A DNA stretch of 64,000 nucleotides. Source: Duganella zoogloeoides (lineage in GTDB: Bacteria > Pseudomonadota > Gammaproteobacteria > Burkholderiales > Burkholderiaceae_D). The stretch spans positions 3,100,001-3,164,000 of the forward strand of contig NZ_CP140152.1 of the NCBI RefSeq assembly GCF_034479515.1, given 5' to 3'. Positions 52,689 to 61,568 of this stretch are shown here, one piece after another. Each line of letters starts with the position of its first letter. Within the stretch, counting starts at the first letter, position 1. The notes beneath the pieces are model-generated. The model was not told the origin of the DNA, did no database searches, and saw only the letters and a list, made by a program, of their open reading frames with translations. The translations under genes and the position numbers were made by a program.

Positions 52689-52990
52689 TCAGATCGGCGC
52701 CGCCAACCATTGGCGGAAATCGGTCGCCATCGCCATGGTCAGCGCGTGGCCGGCGTGGTATCCGCGGTAATCGAGCGGTACCTGGCAGCTTCCCAGAACC
52801 TGGCTGGCATGGCGGCCGACATGGATGCCCAGCTTGTCGTCCAGCACGCCGTGGCTGACAAGCACCTTCACCTTTGCAGCGCCGGGCCAGGCTGCAACAC
52901 CGCCAGCACCACGGTCAGGCGCGGGTCGATTTTCTGCGCCAGTTCGACGAAACCCAGGTCTTTGCCGCCCACGCCGTGCAGCAGCACCGG
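52689..52990 (-). pseudogene. Internally deleted alpha/beta hydrolase remnant
   Basis: The minus strand first reads [20 protein letters not shown] then DPRLTVVLA, the start of a carboxylesterase/phospholipase (YpfH-like) fold. At about 52875 it jumps, in another frame, to [20 protein letters not shown] and HAGHALTMAMATDFRQWL, the end of the same fold with its catalytic Asp/His region. The middle, including the nucleophilic Ser elbow, is missing. An inactive relic. Confidence 0.7.
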
Positions 52991-53091
52991 GCATTGCGCC
53001 GCGCCTTGTCCTTCCTGGCGGCGGCGCTGACCGGCTGACGCCAGCGGTTCACACCGCACACGCGCCCCGAGCGATAATTTTCGGCACGGGG

Positions 53092-53126
53092 TCGCATCCG
53101 GTTGCCGCACCGGCACCCGGATGCGA
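53092..53126. repeat. Long inverted repeat upstream of the DUF1593 gene
   Basis: TCGCATCCGG (53092-53101) and CCGGATGCGA (53117-53126) are perfect 10-bp arms; the 15-bp spacer itself contains GCCG-CAC-CGGC. No T-tract follows on either strand. It could be an operator or mRNA structure 52 bp before the gene at 53179. Confidence 0.6.
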
Positions 53127-53178
53127 TACTGGTGCGCGCGGCATGCGCCCGCCCCTGTTTCTTCCGACCATAGAGCTT

Positions 53179-54495
53179 ATGAACCGACGACAACTGCTGA
53201 TCAATCTTGCGCTGGGTTTGCCCTTGCTGGGCCTGGGCGCGTCTCCCTTCGCCGCTGCTGCCCCCTCGTCCCCGAGCGAACGACCGCGCGTGATCGTCTC
53301 CACCGACATCGGTGGCACCGATTTCGACGACTTCCAGTCGCTGGTGCACCTGCTGCTCTACAGCGACATGATCGACCTCGACGGCCTGATCGCCTCGCCG
53401 TGGGGTGAGGGCCGCGACCGCAAGCGCCACCTGCTCGACATCATCGCCGTCTATGAAAAAGACTATCCCAACCTGCGCACCTGGTCCGACCGCTATCCCA
53501 CGCCGGACCGCTTGCGTGCCGTCGCCAAGCAGGGCGGCTCGGACCTGGCCGGCCCGCAGGGCTGGGGCCAGCCCACCGAGGGATCGCAGTGGATCATCGA
53601 GAACGCGCGCCGCGATGATCCGCGTCCGCTGTGGGTGCTGCTGTGGGGCGGCTTCGAGGACCTGGCGCAGGCGCTGCACGACGCCCCGTCCATCAAGGGC
53701 AAGCTGCGCGTCTACATGATCGGTGGCCCGAACAAAAAATGGTCCACCAACGCCTACGACTACCTGGCGCGCGCGCACCCGGACCTGTGGATCATCGAGA
53801 ACAACGCCACGTATCGCGGCTGGTTCCTGGGCGGCGACCAGTCCGGCGATCTGGGCAATGCCAGCTTCATCAACCGCCACGTCAAGGGCGCGGGGGCGCT
53901 TGGCGATTATTTCGCCTCGATCGGGCCGGACATCAAGATGGGCGACACGCCCGCCCTCACCTACCTGTTCGGCGCCACGCCCGCCAACCCGGCCGCCGAC
54001 GGCTGGGGCGGACACTTCGTGCGCGCCTGGGACCGGCCGCGCGTGACCTATACCACGCCACCTACCGCCGCCGACGTGGTAGAAACCTTTGCCATCATGG
54101 AGCTGGTGTACCGCCCCGCCGGCACCGCACCGGCGCAACCGCATGCGCACCTGGTGGTGGACAAGCAGGAGTTCGACGGTTACCTCGGCGTCGACGGTGC
54201 CTGGCATTTCCTGTTCTCGCCGAAGGAAGCCAAAACCTGGTCGTACCGGATCCGCAGCAACCACCCGGGCCTCGACGGCCAGGCCGGCGTCTTCACGTCG
54301 CGCATGCCCGCGCCCGAACTGGCGCGCCAGCCGTCGGCGCGTTATCCCAACTGGTGGACCGACGACCCGGCGCCGCAATTCAGCGAAGGGCCGCACCAGG
54401 GCGCCAAGACCGTGAGCCGCTGGCGCGCCGACTTCCTGCGCGACTTCGCCGCCCGCCTGCGCCGCGCCAAGGCGCCGGCCGACGCCAGATCCTGA
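53179..54495 (+). CDS. DUF1593 nucleoside-hydrolase-like secreted protein
   Basis: 438-residue exported protein. The N-terminus [20 protein letters not shown] has twin arginines and may be Tat- or Sec-exported. The main domain starts [20 protein letters not shown], an Asp-rich motif like the metal-binding loop of inosine-uridine nucleoside hydrolases, as in DUF1593/Sde182 proteins. A C-terminal Ig-like region ([20 protein letters not shown]) follows. Homologues occur with plant-polysaccharide genes, but the reaction is not established. The ATG at 53179 gives the signal sequence; the open frame upstream is not coding. Confidence 0.82.
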   Translation: MNRRQLLINLALGLPLLGLGASPFAAAAPSSPSERPRVIVSTDIGGTDFDDFQSLVHLLLYSDMIDLDGLIASPWGEGRDRKRHLLDIIAVYEKDYPNLRTWSDRYPTPDRLRAVAKQGGSDLAGPQGWGQPTEGSQWIIENARRDDPRPLWVLLWGGFEDLAQALHDAPSIKGKLRVYMIGGPNKKWSTNAYDYLARAHPDLWIIENNATYRGWFLGGDQSGDLGNASFINRHVKGAGALGDYFASIGPDIKMGDTPALTYLFGATPANPAADGWGGHFVRAWDRPRVTYTTPPTAADVVETFAIMELVYRPAGTAPAQPHAHLVVDKQEFDGYLGVDGAWHFLFSPKEAKTWSYRIRSNHPGLDGQAGVFTSRMPAPELARQPSARYPNWWTDDPAPQFSEGPHQGAKTVSRWRADFLRDFAARLRRAKAPADARS

Positions 54496-54507
54496 CGCCC
54501 CCACCGC

Positions 54508-54543
54508 TCAGAACTTGTGCAGTATGCCGATGCCGGCCCGCCG
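54508..54543 (-). pseudogene. Possible porin C-terminal remnant
   Basis: On the minus strand the last codons read RAGIGILHKF then stop, exactly the aromatic C-terminal signature of betaproteobacterial trimeric porins. The preceding sequence in that frame has no porin character, so only the tail would remain. Very short, hence low certainty. Confidence 0.3.
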
Positions 54544-54604
54544 CCGGCGACATTGCCACATGGCGAAGCCGGCGTTCGCGCCCCACGAAGGCCGGCAGCA
54601 TCGC

Positions 54605-55342
54605 TTACGCTGCGGGCGCCACCGAGGCGCCCTTGACGCCATGACGCGCCAGCGCCGCGTCGACAAAGCCGCTGGCCTTCATGCGCTCGACAAAATCGCG
54701 CAGCACTTGTGCCGCTTCCGCCCCGCGCACCTTGGGTAGCCCCATGGCCTGCTGGATCACCATGAAGCGCTGGTCGAGCAGGCGCAGGCCGCCGTGGCGC
54801 GCGGCATCGGCCTCCAGTTGCTGCTTGACGCCGGCCGCCACCTCGGCGCCCTGTTCCAGGAAGACTTCCACCACCGTGGGCGACGTGGGCGAGCGCACGA
54901 TGGCGGCCTGCCTGAGTTCCCGGGTGAGGTACAGGTCGTAGGCGCTGCCCTTGCCCACCACCACCCGGTTGGCGGCATCGTCCACCTGGGCGTTGCCGGT
55001 GATGGGCGAGTCGTCCCTGACCAGGTAATAGCCTTCGATCAGCACGTACGGCGCGGTGAAAGCAATATCGGCGCCGCGCACGGGGTCGATGGCAAAGAAG
55101 CCGAAATCGGCCTGGCCGCCGGCCACCGCCTCCACCGATTTGCCAGCCGCGTCGAACACCACCAGTTCCAGGGGCAGATCGAGCAGCGAGGCCAGTTCGC
55201 GCGCCAGGTCCACCGAAACGCCGCCCGGTGCACCATCGGCGCCGGTGTTGGCCAGGATCGGATTACCGAGGTTGATGGAAGCGCGCAGCACGCCGGTAGG
55301 GGCGAAAGCGGCGCGGACGGCCGGAGAAATGTCGATGGTCAT
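54605..55342 (-). CDS. Solute-binding-domain (SBP family 3) protein without signal peptide
   Basis: 245-residue protein with a complete type 2 periplasmic-binding fold (LRASINLGNPILAN, GVSVDLARELASLLDLPLEL, GQADFGFFAIDPVRGADIAF, VVVGKGSAYDLYLTREL). Unlike normal family-3 solute-binding proteins it has no signal sequence: an in-frame stop lies 18 bp upstream of the ATG and GAGAGG sits 6 bp before it, so the start is secure. It is therefore probably cytoplasmic and may act as an enzyme or ligand-binding partner. Lies 23 bp after the GntR gene in the aconitase operon. Confidence 0.8.
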   Translation of the reverse strand: MTIDISPAVRAAFAPTGVLRASINLGNPILANTGADGAPGGVSVDLARELASLLDLPLELVVFDAAGKSVEAVAGGQADFGFFAIDPVRGADIAFTAPYVLIEGYYLVRDDSPITGNAQVDDAANRVVVGKGSAYDLYLTRELRQAAIVRSPTSPTVVEVFLEQGAEVAAGVKQQLEADAARHGGLRLLDQRFMVIQQAMGLPKVRGAEAAQVLRDFVERMKASGFVDAALARHGVKGASVAPAA

Positions 55343-55365
55343 GGTGTGCCTCTCAAGTTAAAAAT

Positions 55366-56271
55366 TCAGGGTGGCGGCTGCAGGATATCCTCGATGCCGG
55401 ACAGCGCCGCGATCGTATGCTGCAAGTGCTGGCGCAGGAATTCGGACGCCTCGTCGTTGCGTTCGCGCTCGAGCAGGTCCAGCACGTGCAGGTGCTGCTT
55501 GCAGTGTTCGATGTAGCGCCCACGGCTCTGCATCGAACGGTAAGACAGCAAACGCCGCACGCGGTTCACGCGGCGGATGGTATCGATGAAAAACGTGTTG
55601 CCGGAAGCCGCCACCAGGCTTTCGTGGTAACGCACGCCGCGATCGTGCAGCTGGTCGGCCGTAGCGGTTTCGATGCCGCCGGCCAGCAGGTGGCGCTCGG
55701 CCGCGCGGCATTGCGCGATCACTTCCGGCGCCAGCCGGAACGCCGGCTCCAGCAACGCGGCCGGTTCCAGCGCCAGGCGCAGGCGATAGGACTGCAACAG
55801 GCTGTCCGGGGTGGTGAGCATGCTGGAGAATTCCCAGCCGTAGCCAGGCTTGCGCTCGGCCCAGCCTTCCTTGGCGATGCGGGCGAGCACCGCGTTCAGC
55901 TGCGCCGGCGTCAAACCGTAGCGGGTCTTGATCAGCTGCTCGGAAAACGCCAGCGGCAATTCGCGCCGCAGCAAATCGTCGGCGATACGGAAGTACACGC
56001 TGGTGACCACGTCGCTCTCTTCCAGGCCCAGGCCACGCACCACCTCGTGCAGCGGCTCGTTCAGCACCCGGGCGGTGAAAAAGCCGCGATTGCGCTCGCG
56101 CGTGAGCACGCCCTTTTCGTGCAGCAGCGCCAGCGCTTCGCCGACCGGCTGGCGCGACACGCGCAGCCGGTCGGCCAGCATCTGCGCCGGCAGGTGGGTG
56201 CCGGCCTCCCAGTGCTGCTCCTGGATCAGCGCCACGATCTGGCGCGCTATCGAATTGTCAGGGTTTTTCAT
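55366..56271 (-). CDS. GntR-family regulator, FCD (FadR-type) subfamily
   Basis: 301-residue regulator with an N-terminal winged helix (HLPAQMLADRLRVSRQPVGE, LLHEKGVLTRERNRGFF) and an all-helical FCD ligand domain with metal-ligand-type residues in LHDRGVRYHESLVAASGN. A region of about 60 residues between the two domains is longer than usual. FCD regulators respond to organic acids or sugar acids. Located 31 bp after the aconitase gene, it likely binds the palindrome in front of that gene. Confidence 0.9.
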   Translation of the reverse strand: MKNPDNSIARQIVALIQEQHWEAGTHLPAQMLADRLRVSRQPVGEALALLHEKGVLTRERNRGFFTARVLNEPLHEVVRGLGLEESDVVTSVYFRIADDLLRRELPLAFSEQLIKTRYGLTPAQLNAVLARIAKEGWAERKPGYGWEFSSMLTTPDSLLQSYRLRLALEPAALLEPAFRLAPEVIAQCRAAERHLLAGGIETATADQLHDRGVRYHESLVAASGNTFFIDTIRRVNRVRRLLSYRSMQSRGRYIEHCKQHLHVLDLLERERNDEASEFLRQHLQHTIAALSGIEDILQPPP

Positions 56272-56302
56272 GCTGCCAAATAGATGGTGACCAGCCTGCA
56301 GG

Positions 56303-58960
56303 CTAGCAGAATTCCTGGCCCCGTTGCTGCGCGATGGTTTTCTGCAGGATGAACGGGATCACGCCGCCATGCTTGAGCAGCGCGGTTTCCAGCCGGGTTT
56401 CCACGGCAGCCGTGGCCTGCAACCGTTCGATTGCGCCGCTGGCGCGCACGATGTTGACCGCCACCGGGCAGCGCGGCGCGATCAGCTCGGGCCGGGCGTC
56501 GATCTCGATGCGGTCGCCGGGTGCGAGCTTCAGCGTGGCCGGGTTGACGCCGGCAGGCAGCCGCAACGGCAGAATGCCCATGCCGATCAGGTTGGAGCGG
56601 TGGATGCGTTCGAAGCTCACCGCCAGCACGCTGCGGATGCCCAGCAGCCGCTGGCCCTTGGCCGCCCAGTCGCGCGACGAACCGGTGCCATAGCGCTCAC
56701 CGGCCACCAGCACCACCGGGTCGCCCGCCTCGCGGTACTGCTGCGCCACCTCGAAGATGGGCGCCACCACGCCGCTGGGCACGTGCAAGGTGTTGGCGAC
56801 GGGTGCATCGGGCGCCAGCAGGTTGCGCAGCGTCTTGCTGTAAAAGGCGGCGCGCAGCATCACTTCCCAGTTGCCGCGCCGCGAAGCAAAGACGTTCAGA
56901 TTGTCGCGGTCGTCGCCGCGCGCCACCAGGAAGTCGGCGACAAAGCTGTCTTTCGGGATGCCGCTGGCCGGCGAGATGTGGTCGGTGGTGATGTCGTCGC
57001 CCACCACCAGCAGCGGATACGCGCTGTAGCGGCCCAACTGGCTGCCCTCGTCGATGGCGGCAAACGGCGGCCGTCGCAGCGCGGTGGATGCCGGGTCCCA
57101 CGGAAAGCGCGCCGTGGTCGGCACGTGCAGCGCATGCCACAGCGGATTCTCGCTGGCCAGCGCGAACGCACGCGGATAATCGTCGGCCCGGGCGCCTGCG
57201 TGCAGCGCCTGCGCCACCTCGGCCGGCGTGGGCCACAGGTCACCCAGGTACACCGGCGTGCCGTCGGCGCGGTGCTGCACCGGATCGCAGCTCAAATCCG
57301 CCCCGGCGTTGCCGGCCAGCGCAAAGGCGACCACCAGCGGCGGCGACATCAGGAAGCCCAGGTCCAGGTCGGGATGGACGCGGCCGGGAAAGTTGCGGTT
57401 CCCCGACAACATCGCTACCGGGTGGATGGCGCCGGCACGCAGGGCCTGCTGGATCGGTTCCGTGAGCGGGCCGGAATTGCCGATGCAGGTGGTGCAGCCG
57501 AAGCCGACGATGTCGAACCCCACCGCCGCCAGGTCGTCGATCAGGCCGGCGCGGGCGAGGTAATCGGCGGCGGCGGGCGAGCCGGGACCAAGCGAAGTCT
57601 TGGTCCAGGATGGAACGGTCAATCCCAACGCGCGCGCGCGGCGCGCCACCAGGCCGGCGGCGACCAGCAGCGCCGGATCGGACGTGTTGGTGCAGCTGGT
57701 GATGGCGGCTATCGCGATCGGGTGGCGGGGCATGCCGGGGAACTGCGCGGCAGCCTCCGGCTTTGGAGCAAACGCCAGCTTCGCCAGTGCGGTGCCGGTC
57801 AGCGCGTACGACAGCAGGTCCTGTGGACGGCGCGGGCCGGCCACGTGCATCGAGATCGCGTCCAGCGCCACGTCGATCGTGCGCGTGTAGCGCGGCGCGC
57901 TGTCAGGCTGGTACCACAGGCCCACGCGTTTGGCATACGCCTCCACCAGCGCCACCGCAGCGGGCGCGCGGCCGGTGTCGCCCAAGTATGCCAGCGTGTG
58001 TTCGTCGATCGGGAAGTAACCGCTGGACGCGCCGTATTCGGGCGCCATATTGGCCACCACCGAGCGCTCGCCGGCGGTCAGCGCGCCCACGCCGGGCCCA
58101 TAAAACTCCACGAACTCGCCCGAGACGCCGATCGCGCGCAGGCGCTGGGTAACGGCCAGGGCGAGGTCGGTGGCGGTCGCGCCGGCCGGCAGGCGCCCGG
58201 TCAGACGCACGCCGATCACGTCGGGCACGCGCAGCATGGTGGGCATGCCGAACATGACGGTCTGCGCTTCCAGTCCGCCCACGCCCCACCCCAGTACGCC
58301 GATGCCGTTGATCATCGGGGTGTGGCTGTCGGTGCCGATCAGGGTGTCGGGCACGGCCCACAGCGTGCCGTCGCGCACTTCGGCGCGGGCCACGGTGGCC
58401 AGCTGTTCGAGGTTCATCGTGTGCATGATGCCGGTGCCGGGCGGGTGGATGCGTACGCCGCGCATTACCGCCCCTGCCCAGCGCAGGAAGCTGTAGCGCT
58501 CCCGGTTGCGGTACAGTTCCAGCGCCAGGTTGCGCTGCACCGCGTCGCGCCGGGCGAAAAATTCCACCGCCAGCGAATGGTCCACCGACACATCGACCGG
58601 CAGCCCCGGATTGAGCACGGTGGGATCTAAGCCCGCTTCGGCCAGCGCATCGCGCATGGCGGCGATATCGACCAGCGCCGGCGTGCTGGTGGTGTCGTGC
58701 ATCAGCACGCGGCCCGGCTGGAAGGCGATTTCCGCCGCGCTGGTGCCGTGTGCCAGCCAGTCGACGATGGCCGCCATCCCGGCATCGCGCTCGTCGCCGC
58801 CCGTGTGGCGCACCACGTTCTCCAGCAGCAGGCGCAGCACGACGGGCAACCGTGGCAGATCGTCGCCGAGCAATTGCGGCAGATCGACCACGCGATAGCG
58901 CTGGCCGGCGTGGTCCAGCCAGGCTGGCGGGAAGGCTGGGATGGCAGATGATTTTTCCAT
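56303..58960 (-). CDS. acnA: Aconitate hydratase, AcnA type
   Basis: 885-residue [4Fe-4S] aconitase of the AcnA/IRP1 family. Cluster cysteines occur in AITSCTNTSDP and GFGCTTCIGNSGPL; the swivel domain carries GERYGTGSSRDWAAKG. It interconverts citrate and isocitrate through cis-aconitate, or a related tricarboxylate. The setting with a GntR regulator and a solute-binding-domain protein suggests a dedicated catabolic isoenzyme for an imported tri- or dicarboxylate instead of the housekeeping TCA copy. The ATG at 58960 is preferred because the longer frame to 58996 runs through the operator palindrome. Confidence 0.88.
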   Translation of the reverse strand: MEKSSAIPAFPPAWLDHAGQRYRVVDLPQLLGDDLPRLPVVLRLLLENVVRHTGGDERDAGMAAIVDWLAHGTSAAEIAFQPGRVLMHDTTSTPALVDIAAMRDALAEAGLDPTVLNPGLPVDVSVDHSLAVEFFARRDAVQRNLALELYRNRERYSFLRWAGAVMRGVRIHPPGTGIMHTMNLEQLATVARAEVRDGTLWAVPDTLIGTDSHTPMINGIGVLGWGVGGLEAQTVMFGMPTMLRVPDVIGVRLTGRLPAGATATDLALAVTQRLRAIGVSGEFVEFYGPGVGALTAGERSVVANMAPEYGASSGYFPIDEHTLAYLGDTGRAPAAVALVEAYAKRVGLWYQPDSAPRYTRTIDVALDAISMHVAGPRRPQDLLSYALTGTALAKLAFAPKPEAAAQFPGMPRHPIAIAAITSCTNTSDPALLVAAGLVARRARALGLTVPSWTKTSLGPGSPAAADYLARAGLIDDLAAVGFDIVGFGCTTCIGNSGPLTEPIQQALRAGAIHPVAMLSGNRNFPGRVHPDLDLGFLMSPPLVVAFALAGNAGADLSCDPVQHRADGTPVYLGDLWPTPAEVAQALHAGARADDYPRAFALASENPLWHALHVPTTARFPWDPASTALRRPPFAAIDEGSQLGRYSAYPLLVVGDDITTDHISPASGIPKDSFVADFLVARGDDRDNLNVFASRRGNWEVMLRAAFYSKTLRNLLAPDAPVANTLHVPSGVVAPIFEVAQQYREAGDPVVLVAGERYGTGSSRDWAAKGQRLLGIRSVLAVSFERIHRSNLIGMGILPLRLPAGVNPATLKLAPGDRIEIDARPELIAPRCPVAVNIVRASGAIERLQATAAVETRLETALLKHGGVIPFILQKTIAQQRGQEFC

Positions 58961-58970
58961 GCCGCCATCT

Positions 58971-58996
58971 TTGCATATTATTGACTTAATATGCAA
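58971..58996. promoter_or_regulatory. Perfect 26-bp operator palindrome before the aconitase gene
   Basis: TTGCATATTA (58971-58980), spacer TTGACT, TAATATGCAA (58987-58996): 10-bp arms with no mismatch, A/T-rich in a GC-rich setting, 11-36 bp upstream of the aconitase ATG and 14 bp after the receptor stop. Size and symmetry fit a dimeric GntR/FCD regulator; the regulator gene is in the operon it would control. Confidence 0.75.
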
Positions 58997-59010
58997 TAAC
59001 TACGCAAGCG

Positions 59011-61305
59011 TCAGAACTCGTATTTGACCCGCAGGCCCGCGTACCGCTCCGAATTACGCGGCAGGTATTGCATCAGCACGTGGCTGCCGTTGTAGAAGTT
59101 GTAGTGGTCGCCGATGAAGCTGCTGTAGCTCTTGTCCAGCAGATTGTTGACGAACAGCGTGACCTTCCAGTTACGGTCAGGGCTCGATACACCGATGCTG
59201 CCGTTGAGGATGCCATAGCCTTGCTGTTCCGTCAGCGGATTGACGCCCAGGTCGAAGTTGACGGCCGACTGGTGCTGGTAATTCAGGTTGGCCACGCCGC
59301 TGTAGCCCGACTCGCCGAAACCGAAATTATAGGTGCCGCCCAGCGTGAATTTCAGCTTGGGCGCATTCGACAGGCGCTTGCCTGCCAGGTCCTGCACCGA
59401 GGCGGTCCCCACGCGCACACAGCCCTGCGCCACGGTCTGGCCCGGGTAACACAAGCCGTTGGGCATGGAGCGGATCCTGGCATCCACGTAAGCGAGCGAG
59501 CTTTCGATCATCAGGGTGTTGATCGGCTTGGCCGTCAGTTCCAGTTCCACGCCCTTGGTGCGCAGTTCGCCCACGTTGGTCACCGCGTTCTGGCGGATGT
59601 TGGTCAACGGATCGATGCGCGACGACTGCGCCTGGAAGTCGTCGTAGTCGGTCTGGAACGCGGTGGCATTCAACTGCACGCGGTTTTGCAGGAAGCGGCT
59701 TTTCAGGCCCAGTTCGATCGCCTTGGATTTTTCGGGCGCCACCGGCAGCCGTACGCGGGTGGCATCGAAGCCGGACGAGATATCGTAGCCGGCGCCCTTG
59801 TAGCCGGTCGCGTACGAGGCGTACACCATGATGGCCTTGTCCAGGTCGTGTTGCAGCGCCAGCTTGGCGGTGGTGGCCGTGTCGGTGTTCTCGCCAACGT
59901 AGCGCGGCTGCGCGGTCGGCACCAGGTTGGTGTAATCGACGTCGATTTTTTCGCGGTTGTACCGCACACCCGCATTGATGCGGGTGGCGTCGGTGAGCTT
60001 GTAGTCGGCCTGGCCGAACGCGGCCAGCGTGCGGTTGCCGTTGCTGGCGTCCCAGCGCGCGACCGACAGGACCGGGCCGCGATCGAACTTGCGGTTGGTG
60101 TCGGAGTTGGAATAGTACAAGCCGCCCAGGTAATTGAACACGCCGTCGCCGTTCGAGGTCAGGCGCAGCTCCTGGGTGAACATGCGCGACCTGGTGGGGC
60201 TGGTGAACGACACGCCGCCGTGGCGCACATTATTGGTCAGCGCGGCCAGCAGATCGACATTGCTGAAGTCGAAGTCGGCCAGCACGGTGTTGCGCCAGTC
60301 CTGGTACGTGGTGGTGGAGTTGAGCGTGTGGCGGTCGAGCTTCCAGCCGATGCTGGCGCTGAGGCTACCGGCTTCGTTGCGGTTGAAACCTGGCGTGTCC
60401 ATGCGCACGCTGCGGTTTTCCGGGCCTACGTTGACGCCGACCAGGGCCGGCTCCAGCGGCGCCACGCCCTGCTGGCGCGAGCCGGGCGGCACCGAGCGCA
60501 TGGTGGTCACCGGGCCTTCCACCTGGCGGATGCTGTAGTCGGCGATGATCCTGGCGGTGACACCGGCGGCCGGTTTCAGGTCCAGGCGCGCGCGCACGCC
60601 CTTGCCGCGATCGCCGTTCAGGTCGTGGTCAGTGGCGAGGTTGGTGATTTCGCCGTCGCGCTGGTTGCCGTACACGTTCAGGCGAAAGCCGGCAGCTTCG
60701 CTCAGCGGGCCCGAGATCGACGCTTCCACCCGGTGTTCGCCATCGCTGGTGAGCGTGACCTGGGCGCTGCCTTCGAGCGTCTCGGCCGACGCCCTGGTCA
60801 CCACGTTGATCACGCCGGCCGACGAGTTCTTGCCGAACAGCGTGCCTTGCGGACCACGCAGCACTTCGATGCGCTCGACATCGGACAGGTTGGAAAACGC
60901 CTGCGCCTGCTGGATCACCGGCACGTCATCGACGATCACCGACACTGCCGACTCGATGCCGGTGCTGTAGGCAAAAGTGCCGATGCCGCGCAGCGAAATC
61001 GTGTTGTTGCCCGGGTTTTGATTGAGCGTCATCGACGGCGCCACGCGGGTCAGGTCGGAAAACTCCATGATCTGCTGGTTCTCGATCGCGCGGGAGTCCA
61101 CCGTGTTGACGGCCACCGGCACGTTCTGCATCGACTGCAGGCGCTTTTGCGCGGAGACGACCACGGTTTGCAGTCCCTCCTCCGGCTTGGCGGCGGCCTC
61201 CTGGGCGTGCAGCGAACAATGGGCGGCCAGGCCGGTCAGGGCCAGTGCGGTGGCGCGGGCAAGAGTGTTCAGGCGCAGGGGCGCGCCGGGGGAAATGCGT
61301 GGCAT
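59011..61305 (-). CDS. TonB-dependent receptor
   Basis: 764-residue outer-membrane receptor. Signal peptide to about SLHAQE, a TonB-box-like LQTVVVSAQKR, a plug with NVPVAVNTVDSRAIE, NTISLRGIGTFAYS and VERIEVLRGPQGTLFGKNSS, and a barrel ending RYAGLRVKYEF. It is of the common siderophore/vitamin-sized class and unrelated in detail to the two giant receptors at 7-14 kb. Followed by the aconitase operon on the same strand, it might take up a metal-tricarboxylate complex, but the intervening operator suggests separate control. Confidence 0.88.
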   Translation of the reverse strand: MPRISPGAPLRLNTLARATALALTGLAAHCSLHAQEAAAKPEEGLQTVVVSAQKRLQSMQNVPVAVNTVDSRAIENQQIMEFSDLTRVAPSMTLNQNPGNNTISLRGIGTFAYSTGIESAVSVIVDDVPVIQQAQAFSNLSDVERIEVLRGPQGTLFGKNSSAGVINVVTRASAETLEGSAQVTLTSDGEHRVEASISGPLSEAAGFRLNVYGNQRDGEITNLATDHDLNGDRGKGVRARLDLKPAAGVTARIIADYSIRQVEGPVTTMRSVPPGSRQQGVAPLEPALVGVNVGPENRSVRMDTPGFNRNEAGSLSASIGWKLDRHTLNSTTTYQDWRNTVLADFDFSNVDLLAALTNNVRHGGVSFTSPTRSRMFTQELRLTSNGDGVFNYLGGLYYSNSDTNRKFDRGPVLSVARWDASNGNRTLAAFGQADYKLTDATRINAGVRYNREKIDVDYTNLVPTAQPRYVGENTDTATTAKLALQHDLDKAIMVYASYATGYKGAGYDISSGFDATRVRLPVAPEKSKAIELGLKSRFLQNRVQLNATAFQTDYDDFQAQSSRIDPLTNIRQNAVTNVGELRTKGVELELTAKPINTLMIESSLAYVDARIRSMPNGLCYPGQTVAQGCVRVGTASVQDLAGKRLSNAPKLKFTLGGTYNFGFGESGYSGVANLNYQHQSAVNFDLGVNPLTEQQGYGILNGSIGVSSPDRNWKVTLFVNNLLDKSYSSFIGDHYNFYNGSHVLMQYLPRNSERYAGLRVKYEF

Positions 61306-61568
61306 ACGGTCTCCGTTGGTTGGATGAGAAGCACTCTGCGGTGCTTAAACACTAATATATCAATACGTGGATGGTAGGGCAAAAGTTACCGCTAATCGCT
61401 TCCGCGTAACAAACACTCACGACCTTGAGCAAATCTGTGCACGATCGCATGCAGATGTGAGTTTCCTCACGCCAATGCTAGTTAGCGCACATAACGGATG
61501 GGACCACGGTGGTAAATTGCTCTAAGTAAATGTTATCCTTGCTTTTGCCCGTACCTTAGGAAACCGAA

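Noticed and set aside
56324..58630. 768-codon open frame on the plus strand
   Set aside because: Lies opposite the aconitase gene, has His/Arg/Gly-rich shadow composition and no recognisable motif.
59068..61377. 769-codon open frame on the plus strand
   Set aside because: Opposite the TonB receptor gene at 59011-61305; same shadow character.
61457..61470. GTGAG-TTTC-CTCAC inverted repeat upstream of the PYP-like gene
   Set aside because: Arms of only 5 bp and no second copy; too weak to call an operator, although it lies in the 263-bp divergent region.
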